Assembly: GCA_965200535.1 (NCBI GenBank)
Contig: CBDAUF010000002.1
Location: 1,364,001 to 1,428,000, forward strand
Length of the DNA stretch: 64,000 nucleotides
Source of the DNA: MPNO01 sp965200535
Lineage (GTDB): Bacteria > Pseudomonadota > Alphaproteobacteria > MPNO01
Direction of reading: 5' to 3'
In this document: piece by piece, positions 7,864 to 15,445 of the stretch
Layout of the letters: the number at the start of each line of letters is the position of its first letter
How positions within the stretch are numbered: position 1 is the stretch's first letter
Made by a program: the position numbers and the translations under genes
Notes under the pieces: model-generated
What the model was told of the DNA's origin: nothing
The model's database searches: none
The model's input: only the letters and a program-made list of their open reading frames with translations

Positions 7864-9539
7864 GAGTCGATCCGATCACCGTCGAACTGCTGAGAAACCG
7901 CATCGCGAGCGTGATGCAGGAGATGGACTACCATTTCTTCCGCTCCGGCTATTCGACGATCGTCCGCGAATCGCGCGACTTCAGCTGCATCATTGTCGAT
8001 GCGCAGGGACGGTTGGTCGCGGCGCCGTGGATGTTCTTCCACGGGCCGGTCTATTTTCACCTGGTGCAGCGTATCCGCGCTCTCTACGGCGCGGAGAACC
8101 TGCGCGAGGGCGACGTGTTCCTTTCCAACCACCCCTACGAAGGGAATATGCCGCACGCTTCCGACATGGGATTCGCCGCGCCCATCGTTCACCAAGGCCG
8201 CCTCGTCGCCTTCGCGGCGACCATTGCCCACAAGGCCGATGTGGGCGGCACCGTGCCGGGCTCCACCTACGGTCAGGCGACGGAACTCTATCACGAGGGC
8301 ATGCTGCTGCCCCCGGTCCGGATCCACGACGGCGGCGCGCCCGACGAGGACCTGATGCGGCTCATCGCCGCCAACACCCGAGCGCCCTATGTCGTGCTTG
8401 GCGACATGGCGGGCCAGATCGGCGTGACGCGGATCGGGCGGGAACAGGTCCACCGGATGTGTACGCGTTACGGCGCCGACACGGTGGTGGCGGCGATGGA
8501 GGCGATGATCGAGGCCTCCGCCGAGGAGTTCCGCGCCGCCCTTGCCGTCATCCCGGACGGGGTCGGCGAAGCCGAAGGGTTTCTCGACCACGACGGGGGG
8601 GACGAAACGACGCCGGTCCGCCTCCACGTCCGCGTCACGGTATCGGACGGCAGGCTCGAATTCGATTTCACCGGATGCGCGCCCCAGACCAGGGGGCCGG
8701 CCAACCTGCGGATCGCCATGGTGGAGGGGTGCGTCTATTACTGCCTGATCGGGCTGGTCGATCCGACGCTGCGCTACAGCGACGGGGCGCGCCGTCTGGT
8801 CTCATTCAGATTCGCCGAGCGCAGCGTGGTGAGCGCCGAGCCGCCGGCACCCTGTTCGAGCTACATGAAGACCTGCCAGAAACTTGTCGATGTGATCCTC
8901 GAGGCCATGGATCCGCTGCTGCCGGGCCGGTCGATCGCCCATTCCGGCGGCAGCGGCGGCAGCATCGTCGTCGCGCGCCCGGAGAGCGGCCGCCGCGACC
9001 GCGGCAACCAGTATGAGATTTTCGGCTCCGCCTACGGGGCGGGGGAGGGGGCGGACGGCGCATCGGGCGCGACCGTCCACCTCGCCAACCTCCACGCCGC
9101 GCCGGTGGAAATTATCGAAACCGAATTTCCCTGCCGTATCCGCCGTTTCGAACTCACTCCGGACAGCGGCGGAGCCGGGGAGTTCCGCGGCGGCCTGAAT
9201 TTCCGCCGCGTCTACGAGATGCTGGAGCCCGCGCACGTGGTCTACCGATCCGACCGCGCCGCGGTGCCGCCGGCCGGGCTGCGCGGCGGAAAACCCGGCG
9301 GGCCGAGCCGCTTCGTCCTGCATCCCGGCACCGGGCAAGCGAAAACCATGCCGTCGTCCTGCCGTCTGAGCCTCGACGCGGGCACGGTGTTCAGCGTCCA
9401 GGGGGCGGGCGGCGGCGGTTACGGCGATCCCGCCAGACGTATCCCGGAGCGGATCGCCCGCGACCTCGAGGAGGGATACGTGACGCCCGAAGGCGCACGC
9501 CGCGACTACGGATTCGATCCCGACGCGGTCAAGTCCTGA
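7860..9539 (+). CDS. hyuB: Hydantoinase/5-oxoprolinase family protein, HyuB-type subunit
   Basis: The 559-residue partner of HyuA starts MRVDPITVELLRNRI, the classic hydantoinase B opening, and contains FHGPVYFHLV, NHPYEGNMPHASDM (matching the DxxxNDPYxGGTH-type metal site of the family), AHKADVGG and a C-terminal GGAGEFRGGLNFRR followed by the glycine-rich VQGAGGGGYGDP. The ATG at 7860 overlaps the hyuA TGA; the frame is open a little further upstream inside hyuA. The 3' end overlaps the convergent MetE-like gene by 11 bases, so the two transcripts are antisense at their ends. Confidence 0.88.
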   Translation: MRVDPITVELLRNRIASVMQEMDYHFFRSGYSTIVRESRDFSCIIVDAQGRLVAAPWMFFHGPVYFHLVQRIRALYGAENLREGDVFLSNHPYEGNMPHASDMGFAAPIVHQGRLVAFAATIAHKADVGGTVPGSTYGQATELYHEGMLLPPVRIHDGGAPDEDLMRLIAANTRAPYVVLGDMAGQIGVTRIGREQVHRMCTRYGADTVVAAMEAMIEASAEEFRAALAVIPDGVGEAEGFLDHDGGDETTPVRLHVRVTVSDGRLEFDFTGCAPQTRGPANLRIAMVEGCVYYCLIGLVDPTLRYSDGARRLVSFRFAERSVVSAEPPAPCSSYMKTCQKLVDVILEAMDPLLPGRSIAHSGGSGGSIVVARPESGRRDRGNQYEIFGSAYGAGEGADGASGATVHLANLHAAPVEIIETEFPCRIRRFELTPDSGGAGEFRGGLNFRRVYEMLEPAHVVYRSDRAAVPPAGLRGGKPGGPSRFVLHPGTGQAKTMPSSCRLSLDAGTVFSVQGAGGGGYGDPARRIPERIARDLEEGYVTPEGARRDYGFDPDAVKS

Positions 9540-10674
9540 GCCGCCGGCTCGCGGCGGCCGCGCCCTCGACCAGCGCTTCCAGCTTCATTCGGGCGATCGC
9601 CGGATCGACCTTGCCCATACCGGCGAAGGTCGCGAACCCGCAGTCGGTGCCCGCGATGACGCGTTCTGGCCCGGCCATATCGACAAAGCGTTCGATGCGT
9701 TCGGCCACCAGGTCCGGGTGCTCGACATAGTTGGTCGTCGAATCGATCACGCCGGGAATCAGGACCTTGTCCTCCCATCCCCGACGGCCGCGAAAGACCG
9801 CCCATTCGTGCGCGTGGCGCGGGTTGGCGGCCTCGAACAGCAGGCCCTGCGGTTTGGCGGACAGAACCACGTCCGCAATGGTCTCGAGCGGGATGTCGCG
9901 ATGATGCGGCCCTTCGTAGTTGCCCCAGCAGATATGCAGTCGGGCGCGGTCCATCGGGACATTCTCCAGCGCCGCGTTGAGCACCTCCACATGTATCGCC
10001 GCACGGCGCAGGAAGGTCGCGTCGTCGCAGGCGCTGTAGACCACATGACGCCCCATGGCGAGGTCGGGACAATCGATCTGGAGGACAAGGCCGGCCGCGA
10101 CGATGGTCTCGTACTCGCCCTTCATCGCGTCGGCGAGAGCGCCCAGATAGGCGTCCATGTCGGGATAGAAGTCGTTCTCCTGGAACACCGCAATGACGCC
10201 CGGGGACGCCGCGTTCATGAAGCCTTCCTCGACATCGGCGTGGGCGAGCGCTGTCACCAGATGTTCGATCTCGCGGGCGAGCGGGGCTGCGTCGCGGACC
10301 GCAACCGGTCCGGTGCAGCGCGGCCGGTGCAGGCGGCGGGTCCCGGCGGCCTGCCCCATCCGGCGGCGATAGTCGGGGAAATCGCTCAGATCGTCGAAAC
10401 GGAGCGACGGGCTTTCGCCCGAAAAACCGGAGAGCCGGTCCTGGATATAGGTCGCGTAGCCGGTGCGGCCGACCTCGCCGTCGTTGACGATGTCGAGGCC
10501 GATGGCGCGCTGGTCGGCAACGGCGCTCGTGACCGCATCCCGCGTCAGGCGGTCGAGCGCGGCAACGTCGTGGTCCTCGCCGTGTTCCTTTCTCAGCAAC
10601 AGGGCGGCGAGGTCGTCGGGCCGCGGCAGGCTGCCGACGTGGGTCGTGAGAATGCGGTCGCCGCCGACGCGCAC
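9529..10674 (-). CDS. MetE C-terminal-domain-like (cobalamin-independent methionine synthase superfamily) protein
   Basis: The 381-residue protein covers only the catalytic C-terminal half of cobalamin-independent methionine synthase; the N-terminal half is absent. It opens with ILTTHVGSLPRP, as in MetE-like and epoxyalkane:CoM transferase-like proteins. Predicted zinc ligands are the His and Cys of LHICWGNYEGP and the Cys of IAGTDCGFAT. Such stand-alone proteins transfer alkyl groups to or from a thiol, and many are of unknown function. It starts at GTG 10674, four bases after the SDR gene, and is the last gene of a minus-strand catabolic operon. Together with hyuAB this could mean handling of a methylated substrate, which is inference only. 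No metF or met regulatory element is nearby, so a house-keeping methionine synthase is not favoured. Confidence 0.8.
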   Translation of the reverse strand: MRVGGDRILTTHVGSLPRPDDLAALLLRKEHGEDHDVAALDRLTRDAVTSAVADQRAIGLDIVNDGEVGRTGYATYIQDRLSGFSGESPSLRFDDLSDFPDYRRRMGQAAGTRRLHRPRCTGPVAVRDAAPLAREIEHLVTALAHADVEEGFMNAASPGVIAVFQENDFYPDMDAYLGALADAMKGEYETIVAAGLVLQIDCPDLAMGRHVVYSACDDATFLRRAAIHVEVLNAALENVPMDRARLHICWGNYEGPHHRDIPLETIADVVLSAKPQGLLFEAANPRHAHEWAVFRGRRGWEDKVLIPGVIDSTTNYVEHPDLVAERIERFVDMAGPERVIAGTDCGFATFAGMGKVDPAIARMKLEALVEGAAAASRRLRT

Positions 10675-10678
10675 GGAA

Positions 10679-11521
10679 TCAGATGTATGCGATTCGCTGG
10701 CCGCCGAGATCGCGCCAGGCGACGGGCGCGCCCGACTTTTCGGCTGCTTGCTCAGGCGGGAGGTCGGGGTCGAAGAGCGCAGCGCGGAAGCGCCGCCCGT
10801 TCACCTTGTCGGTCGCGCGCGAGGCAAGCCAGACGATCGGCGCCCGCATGACCTCCGGCTGGATCAGGTACTTGCGGTCGGCGTATTTGCCGTCGGCCGG
10901 GATCATGCGGGTATTGGCCCGCCCGCCGGGGATGAGCACGTTTGCGGTCACCCCGGTCTCCTCGAGCTCGTGGGCGAGGATAGAGGTCAACGCTTCGGTC
11001 GCGGCTTTGGCGGGGCCGTAGGGGCCGAGGCCCGGCGCCATCATCGTGTCGAGGCTGGTGGTGACGTTGACGATCCGCCCCCAGTTGCGCTCCAGCATGC
11101 CGGGCAGTGCGGCTCTGGTCATGTTGAACGGACCCGAGGCGTTGACCGCGAGGGTCGCGCGCCAGAGAGCGGGGTCGGCTTCCCAGATCGGGCGGCGCGG
11201 CGCCGTGTTGGTGGGCGAGTGCTCCTGCGGCCCGAGAGCGGCGTTGTTGACCAGCATGTCGAGCTTGCCGAAGGCCTCGTTTACCGAGGCGACCGCTCTT
11301 GCCGCGTCGTCGGTGCTGGTCACATCGCCCTGGATCGCGTGTATGCGTCCGGGATCGGCGGCCGCGCCGATTGCCGCCGCCGCCTCGTCGAGTTCGGGAC
11401 GGTCGCGCTCCATCAGCGCTACCTTCGCCCCGGCTTCGGCCAGCGCGCCCGCCATCTCGCGGCCGAGGCCGCGGCCGCCGCCGGTTACCAGGATCGATGT
11501 TCCGCTCAGATCGGCGCTCAT
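10679..11521 (-). CDS. SDR-family NAD(P)-dependent oxidoreductase
   Basis: The 280-residue short-chain dehydrogenase has the nucleotide-binding TGGGRGLG near residue 14, NNAALG near 93, and the catalytic triad as Ser in VNVTTSLD, then Tyr and Lys of YGPAKAA. It is slightly longer than the usual 250 residues owing to an insertion after NNAALGPQEHSP and a C-terminal extension (LPPEQAAEKSG). It sits between a zinc alcohol dehydrogenase and the MetE-like gene, four bases from the latter, so all three are probably on one transcript. The substrate is not predictable. Confidence 0.88.
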   Translation of the reverse strand: MSADLSGTSILVTGGGRGLGREMAGALAEAGAKVALMERDRPELDEAAAAIGAAADPGRIHAIQGDVTSTDDAARAVASVNEAFGKLDMLVNNAALGPQEHSPTNTAPRRPIWEADPALWRATLAVNASGPFNMTRAALPGMLERNWGRIVNVTTSLDTMMAPGLGPYGPAKAATEALTSILAHELEETGVTANVLIPGGRANTRMIPADGKYADRKYLIQPEVMRAPIVWLASRATDKVNGRRFRAALFDPDLPPEQAAEKSGAPVAWRDLGGQRIAYI

Positions 11522-11581
11522 TTCACTCTCTCCGCTCCCGGTCGATACCCCGTCTCGATGCCTGTCGGCGGCATTCCGGCC

Positions 11582-12691
11582 CTATCCTGCGACGTCGAGC
11601 GCGATATGGACGACTTCGTTGCCGTCATCCACCTCGCGGCCGAGCGCGCGCACCGCCGTGTCGGTGTCTTCCAGCGGGAACATGTGCGAACAAAGCGGGC
11701 CAAGCTCGCTGCCCCGGCGCCTCAGAATGTCGAGCGAACGCTCGATCGATACCCAGCCGGCGGAAAGCAGGCCGATCAACTGGATTTCGTTGATCACGAT
11801 CTTGTCGGTGATCAGATTGTCCACCGGCTGGAAGCTCTTGAGGCCGGCCAGCACGATGCGGCCGCCGCGGCGCACCATGTCGACAGCATCCACGATCGGC
11901 TGGGTCGCACCGGCCGAAACCTCGACGACGACATCCGCCCGCCGCCCGCCGGTGATCTCGATGACCCGCTCGACCGGGTTCTCCCGGTCGACATCGATGG
12001 TGAAATCGGCGCCCAACTGTCTGGCCAGCGCCAGGCGGTGGGCGTCGTGCGAGGTGCCAGTGACGATGACGGTGCCCGCACCCGCCTCGCGCGCGGCGAC
12101 CACGCTAAGCAGCCCGCGCTGGCCCGGACCCTCGATCACCACCGTCTCGCCAAGCTGGGTGTTCGGCGCCTCGTAGGCCCAGCGCACCCCGTTGGCCAGC
12201 GGGTTGAATAGCGACAGGACATCGCGCGGAATGTCGTCCGGCACCCTGTGGACCAGCGCTTTGGGATGCAGATACATGTGGCTGGCGTAGCCGCCCCACA
12301 GGCTCGGCGTCTTCTCGGTCGAGACATAGAGCCCGTAGCCGAGGTTGGTTTCGCAAAGCGTCGATTTGCCGATCGCGCACTGGAAACAATGCCCGCAGGG
12401 TATGATCGCCTCGACCACAACCCGGTCGCCTTCCCGCACGCCCCAGCGCTTCGCCGCCTCGGGGCCGACCCGGTCGAGCCAGCCCATGATCTCGTGTCCG
12501 GGAATGATCGGGATCACGTCCCACGGCGTGCCCGCGAGATGCCCGGTATATTGCTCGTAATCGGTGCCGCACAGCCCGGCGGCCTCGACCCGCAGCACAC
12601 CTTCGTCGGGCGCGATGTCGGGGACGTCGAATTCCCGGAACTCGAAATTGCGCGGCCCTGTCAGGACGGCCGCGTTAGCCTTTTCCGCCAT
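11582..12691 (-). CDS. Zinc-dependent alcohol dehydrogenase family protein
   Basis: The 369-residue medium-chain dehydrogenase has the catalytic-zinc region AAGLCGTDYEQYTG and IPGHEIMGW near residues 35-75. The structural zinc lobe seems reduced: CGHCFQC and one later Cys (STLC) can be seen. The Rossmann part is VIEGPGQRGLLSVVAARE rather than the common GxGxxG. The ATG at 12691 was preferred over longer open frame because GGGAGGAAC lies just upstream and the family N-terminus begins there. It precedes the SDR gene by 60 bases on the same strand. Two NAD(P)-linked oxidoreductases in series suggest stepwise oxidation of an alcohol, but the compound is unknown. Confidence 0.85.
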   Translation of the reverse strand: MAEKANAAVLTGPRNFEFREFDVPDIAPDEGVLRVEAAGLCGTDYEQYTGHLAGTPWDVIPIIPGHEIMGWLDRVGPEAAKRWGVREGDRVVVEAIIPCGHCFQCAIGKSTLCETNLGYGLYVSTEKTPSLWGGYASHMYLHPKALVHRVPDDIPRDVLSLFNPLANGVRWAYEAPNTQLGETVVIEGPGQRGLLSVVAAREAGAGTVIVTGTSHDAHRLALARQLGADFTIDVDRENPVERVIEITGGRRADVVVEVSAGATQPIVDAVDMVRRGGRIVLAGLKSFQPVDNLITDKIVINEIQLIGLLSAGWVSIERSLDILRRRGSELGPLCSHMFPLEDTDTAVRALGREVDDGNEVVHIALDVAG

Positions 12692-12753
12692 CCCGTTCCT
12701 CCCTGCGGGGCGGGCGGCGGCCGGTGCAGGCAGCCGTCCGCCCCGGGCCGGCG

Positions 12754-13779
12754 TCAGCCGCCGGCGTGCGACTTTGCGACGTTCTTCATCAGGGCGAACA
12801 TTTCCCTGGTGTCCTGACGCTTGCCGAGCACGTCGTCGCCGATAGGCACAACCGTTTCCATAAACTTCTTCTGGTCGGCTGCCGACAGGCGGATCACCTC
12901 GGCCCCGCCGTCGCGCCATTTCTGCTCCGCCTGGGAGCCGTAACGCTCCGCGGTCTTGAACATGAAGCTCTCGACGGCGCGCCCGGCATCATCGACCGCC
13001 TTCTGGAGGTCGCGCGGAAGTTTGTTGTAGAACGCCATCGAAACGAAGCCAACGCAGGGGATGTAGGTGTCGTTCACGACGGTGATGAACTTGGTGACGG
13101 TGAAATGCTTGGTCGCTGCCATCACCGTGATGTTGGACCGGATTCCGTCGATCAGCTTGCGCTGCAACGCCGGCAGGGTCTCGGTGTAGGGCATCGGCAC
13201 GCCGGTTGCCCCGAGCCGGGCCATAACCTCCGTTTCGACCTTGGTGGCGAGCACGCGGAACTTGAGGCCCTTGAAGTCACCCAGCTTGCGCACCGGCGTC
13301 AGCGAGGCATAGGAAGTCGGACCGTACATCCAGATGCTGACGCCCTTGACCCCCTTGGCCGTCGCCATGTTCAGGAACTTGTCGCGGAATTTGGGATCGG
13401 TGATCGTCTTATGGGCATGTTCCGGGCTGGAGAATACGCCCGGCACCTCGAGCACCTGAAAGCGCGGGTCGACGCCCTTGAGGAAGCCCGCGGGGGTCCC
13501 GAAGAACTCGACCGTGCCGAGCTGCAGCCCCTCGATCAGCCGCGGAATCTTGCCGAGTTGGGCCGAGGGGAAGAGTTCGGCGGTGATCCGCCCTCCCGAT
13601 ATCTTCTCGATCTGTCGCTTGTATTCCTTGATGAACTCGTGAAGCGGATCGTTCGCGACCACGATCGCGAGCTTCATGACATGCTTGTCCTGCGCCGCTG
13701 CAGGCGAGACGCCAGCGCAAACGGCGAAGGCCGGCAGCGCCAGTGCGAGCGCGCATGCCGCCATGCGTCCGGTTCCCAT
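12754..13779 (-). CDS. TRAP transporter solute-binding protein (DctP family)
   Basis: The 341-residue protein begins with a Sec signal peptide (MGTGRMAACALALALPAF, cleavage near AAAQ) and continues as a DctP-type binding protein: NDPLHEFIKEYKRQIEKISGGRI, LFPSAQLGKIPRLIEGLQLGTVEFF, and GLKFRVLATKVETEVMARLGATGVPMPYTE. The Arg of LKFRV is where the family binds a substrate carboxylate. ATG 13779 was chosen for the signal peptide and for GAGGAG six bases upstream. The membrane partners DctQ and DctM are not in the window, so this is an orphan binding protein. The position between CoA-transferase and dehydrogenase genes suggests import of a carboxylic acid substrate of the pathway. Confidence 0.87.
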   Translation of the reverse strand: MGTGRMAACALALALPAFAVCAGVSPAAAQDKHVMKLAIVVANDPLHEFIKEYKRQIEKISGGRITAELFPSAQLGKIPRLIEGLQLGTVEFFGTPAGFLKGVDPRFQVLEVPGVFSSPEHAHKTITDPKFRDKFLNMATAKGVKGVSIWMYGPTSYASLTPVRKLGDFKGLKFRVLATKVETEVMARLGATGVPMPYTETLPALQRKLIDGIRSNITVMAATKHFTVTKFITVVNDTYIPCVGFVSMAFYNKLPRDLQKAVDDAGRAVESFMFKTAERYGSQAEQKWRDGGAEVIRLSAADQKKFMETVVPIGDDVLGKRQDTREMFALMKNVAKSHAGG

Positions 13780-13873
13780 CGTATGCTCCTCAATGTTCAG
13801 CGATCGAGCCGGCGAACGCCGCCCGAGTGTGGAATTGTCGCCCAACCGCCGGTCCATGTAAACGCCGCACCGT

Positions 13874-14608
13874 TCAGGCGTCGGCGATGCGGGTCGCGGC
13901 AAATTCGGGGTAGGTCTCCGCGACCCGTTCGCGCACCGGACCGCGGATCAGCGCGAGCCGGCCGGGCTCGGGGAGGGGGGTGCTCGGTATTTCCGACGGA
14001 CACGCGAAAGCGAACCCCGTCGCATCGCGGACCTCCGCGAGATCCACGCCCGGATGCAGGCTCTGCAGCCGGAACCCGCCGCTGCCGCGGTCGAACGCCA
14101 TCACGCAAAGCCGGGTGACGAGGGCGTACGGCCCCCCGGTCCGGCGGACCGCGGGCGGGCTGACGCCGGGTGCGCTAATGAAGTCTACCCTGGGCACCAG
14201 AACGCGGCGGCTGTGCTCCTCGCGGAACAGAATCACGCGCGGGATGAGGAAATAGAGGAAAGCCGACCCGTAGCTCCCCGGGAACCGGGTTTCCGAGGCC
14301 GGATAGGGGCCGGTGCCGACGAGGTTGATATTGCCGCTTCCGTCGATCTGGCCGCCGCCCAGAAAGAAGGCGTCTATTCTCCCTTGGGCGGCGCGGTCGT
14401 GCAGCTCGCTGCCGCCGTCGTTGAACGGGTTGAAGCGGCGGCTGCCAAGGATGCTGGCCCGCGTCCGGCCGGCGCTCTCCGCCTCCACCATCAGCGCCGC
14501 GGTCGCCGCCACCGGCGAGGCGGTCCCGACGGCGACGTTCTTCAACCCGGCGATCAGGCGCGCCAGCACGCAGGCGAGGAACTCGTCCCTGGTGGGCGGT
14601 CTGGCCAC
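13874..14608 (-). CDS. CoA-transferase family protein, beta subunit
   Basis: The 244-residue protein resembles the beta subunit of glutaconate-type family I CoA-transferases: VGTASPVAATAALM, DAFFLGGGQIDGSGNINLVGTG and RFPGSYGSA are family signatures. The loop where classical transferases carry the catalytic glutamate (E-N/S-G) reads SRRFNPFNDGGSEL here, so I cannot point to that glutamate. Related pairs without it (IpdAB, in steroid-ring degradation) act as CoA-ring hydrolases rather than transferases, which is a real alternative. The start is GTG at 14608, nine bases after the alpha-subunit stop. Confidence 0.75.
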   Translation of the reverse strand: MARPPTRDEFLACVLARLIAGLKNVAVGTASPVAATAALMVEAESAGRTRASILGSRRFNPFNDGGSELHDRAAQGRIDAFFLGGGQIDGSGNINLVGTGPYPASETRFPGSYGSAFLYFLIPRVILFREEHSRRVLVPRVDFISAPGVSPPAVRRTGGPYALVTRLCVMAFDRGSGGFRLQSLHPGVDLAEVRDATGFAFACPSEIPSTPLPEPGRLALIRGPVRERVAETYPEFAATRIADA

Positions 14609-14617
14609 GTCGCCGGT

Positions 14618-15445
14618 TCAGGCGGCGCGGCCGACGCCGGTCATATGCCTGTCGAGCCAGGCGGCGAAGCCGTCGTCGCTGCCGGCCGCGGCCGCATAGT
14701 CCGCAAGATGTGGCTGATCGGCCGGGTAGGCGCCCGGCAGGCCGAGCGGCCAGGCGCCGCGCGGGGCGTGCGCGGCGGCTTCGACATAGAGCGGCGCGAT
14801 GGTCCCGGACATCGTGCGTTCGTCGTCGAGGAGGTTGCCGTCGTAGTGCGCTTCGTAGGTCGCGACCGTGCGGTGCGCGGCATGGGCGAGCACCACCGCC
14901 TCGCGCGCGTTCCCGACCCAGAGGTTGTCGAACGAATCACGCAGCCTTGCGTGGATCAGGGCGATATCGGGCCGCACCGCGGGCAGAACGACAACCGGGT
15001 CTTCCCCGGTCGAGAACGGGTTCTGTATGACCTGCCAGTCGCCGCGATGGAGCAGGATGTCGGAGCCGACGATGCCGCGGAGCGCGACGAACGGCATACC
15101 CTTTTCTCCCGCCTGCACCGCCGCGTACATGGCCTGGCAGGTGCTGTCGACCACCCGGACGCGGCCGCTCTCCGCCGCCCGCCGGAAGCGCGGTGCGGCG
15201 CCCAACTCGCCGAGCCCCACGCCGCTGCATTCGACCGATGCAACGCATCCGGCGCCGATCAGGAGATCGACCGGCAGCCCGCCCGCCGGCAGACACCAGA
15301 GCCGCAGGTCCTTCGCGCCGCGGCGGATCAGGGCGCGCACCGCGTCCATCGCGGCGCCCGCCTCGGGTTTCGGCATGGCAAGCAGGGCGCCGTCGGGAAC
15401 GAGCCCGGCAAGCTCTTCGATGGTGGCCTCGGAGGATCCCGTCAT
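14618..15445 (-). CDS. CoA-transferase family protein, alpha subunit
   Basis: The 275-residue product is the alpha partner of the downstream CoA-transferase beta subunit. Visible features are LWCLPAGGLPVDLLIGAG with VASVECSGVGLGELG, the Rossmann-like core of glutaconate CoA-transferase alpha chains, then GSDILLHRGDWQVIQNPF and RPDIALIHARLRD. The ATG at 15445 overlaps the TGA of the ABC exporter (ATGA), giving the normal family length; the open frame runs much further upstream only because of high GC. The pair probably activates or hydrolyses a CoA thioester within the surrounding catabolic region. Confidence 0.77.
   Translation of the reverse strand: MTGSSEATIEELAGLVPDGALLAMPKPEAGAAMDAVRALIRRGAKDLRLWCLPAGGLPVDLLIGAGCVASVECSGVGLGELGAAPRFRRAAESGRVRVVDSTCQAMYAAVQAGEKGMPFVALRGIVGSDILLHRGDWQVIQNPFSTGEDPVVVLPAVRPDIALIHARLRDSFDNLWVGNAREAVVLAHAAHRTVATYEAHYDGNLLDDERTMSGTIAPLYVEAAAHAPRGAWPLGLPGAYPADQPHLADYAAAAGSDDGFAAWLDRHMTGVGRAA

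Noticed and set aside
9529..10674. Full methionine synthase MetE
   Set aside because: Only the C-terminal catalytic half is present and the context is catabolic, not methionine synthesis.
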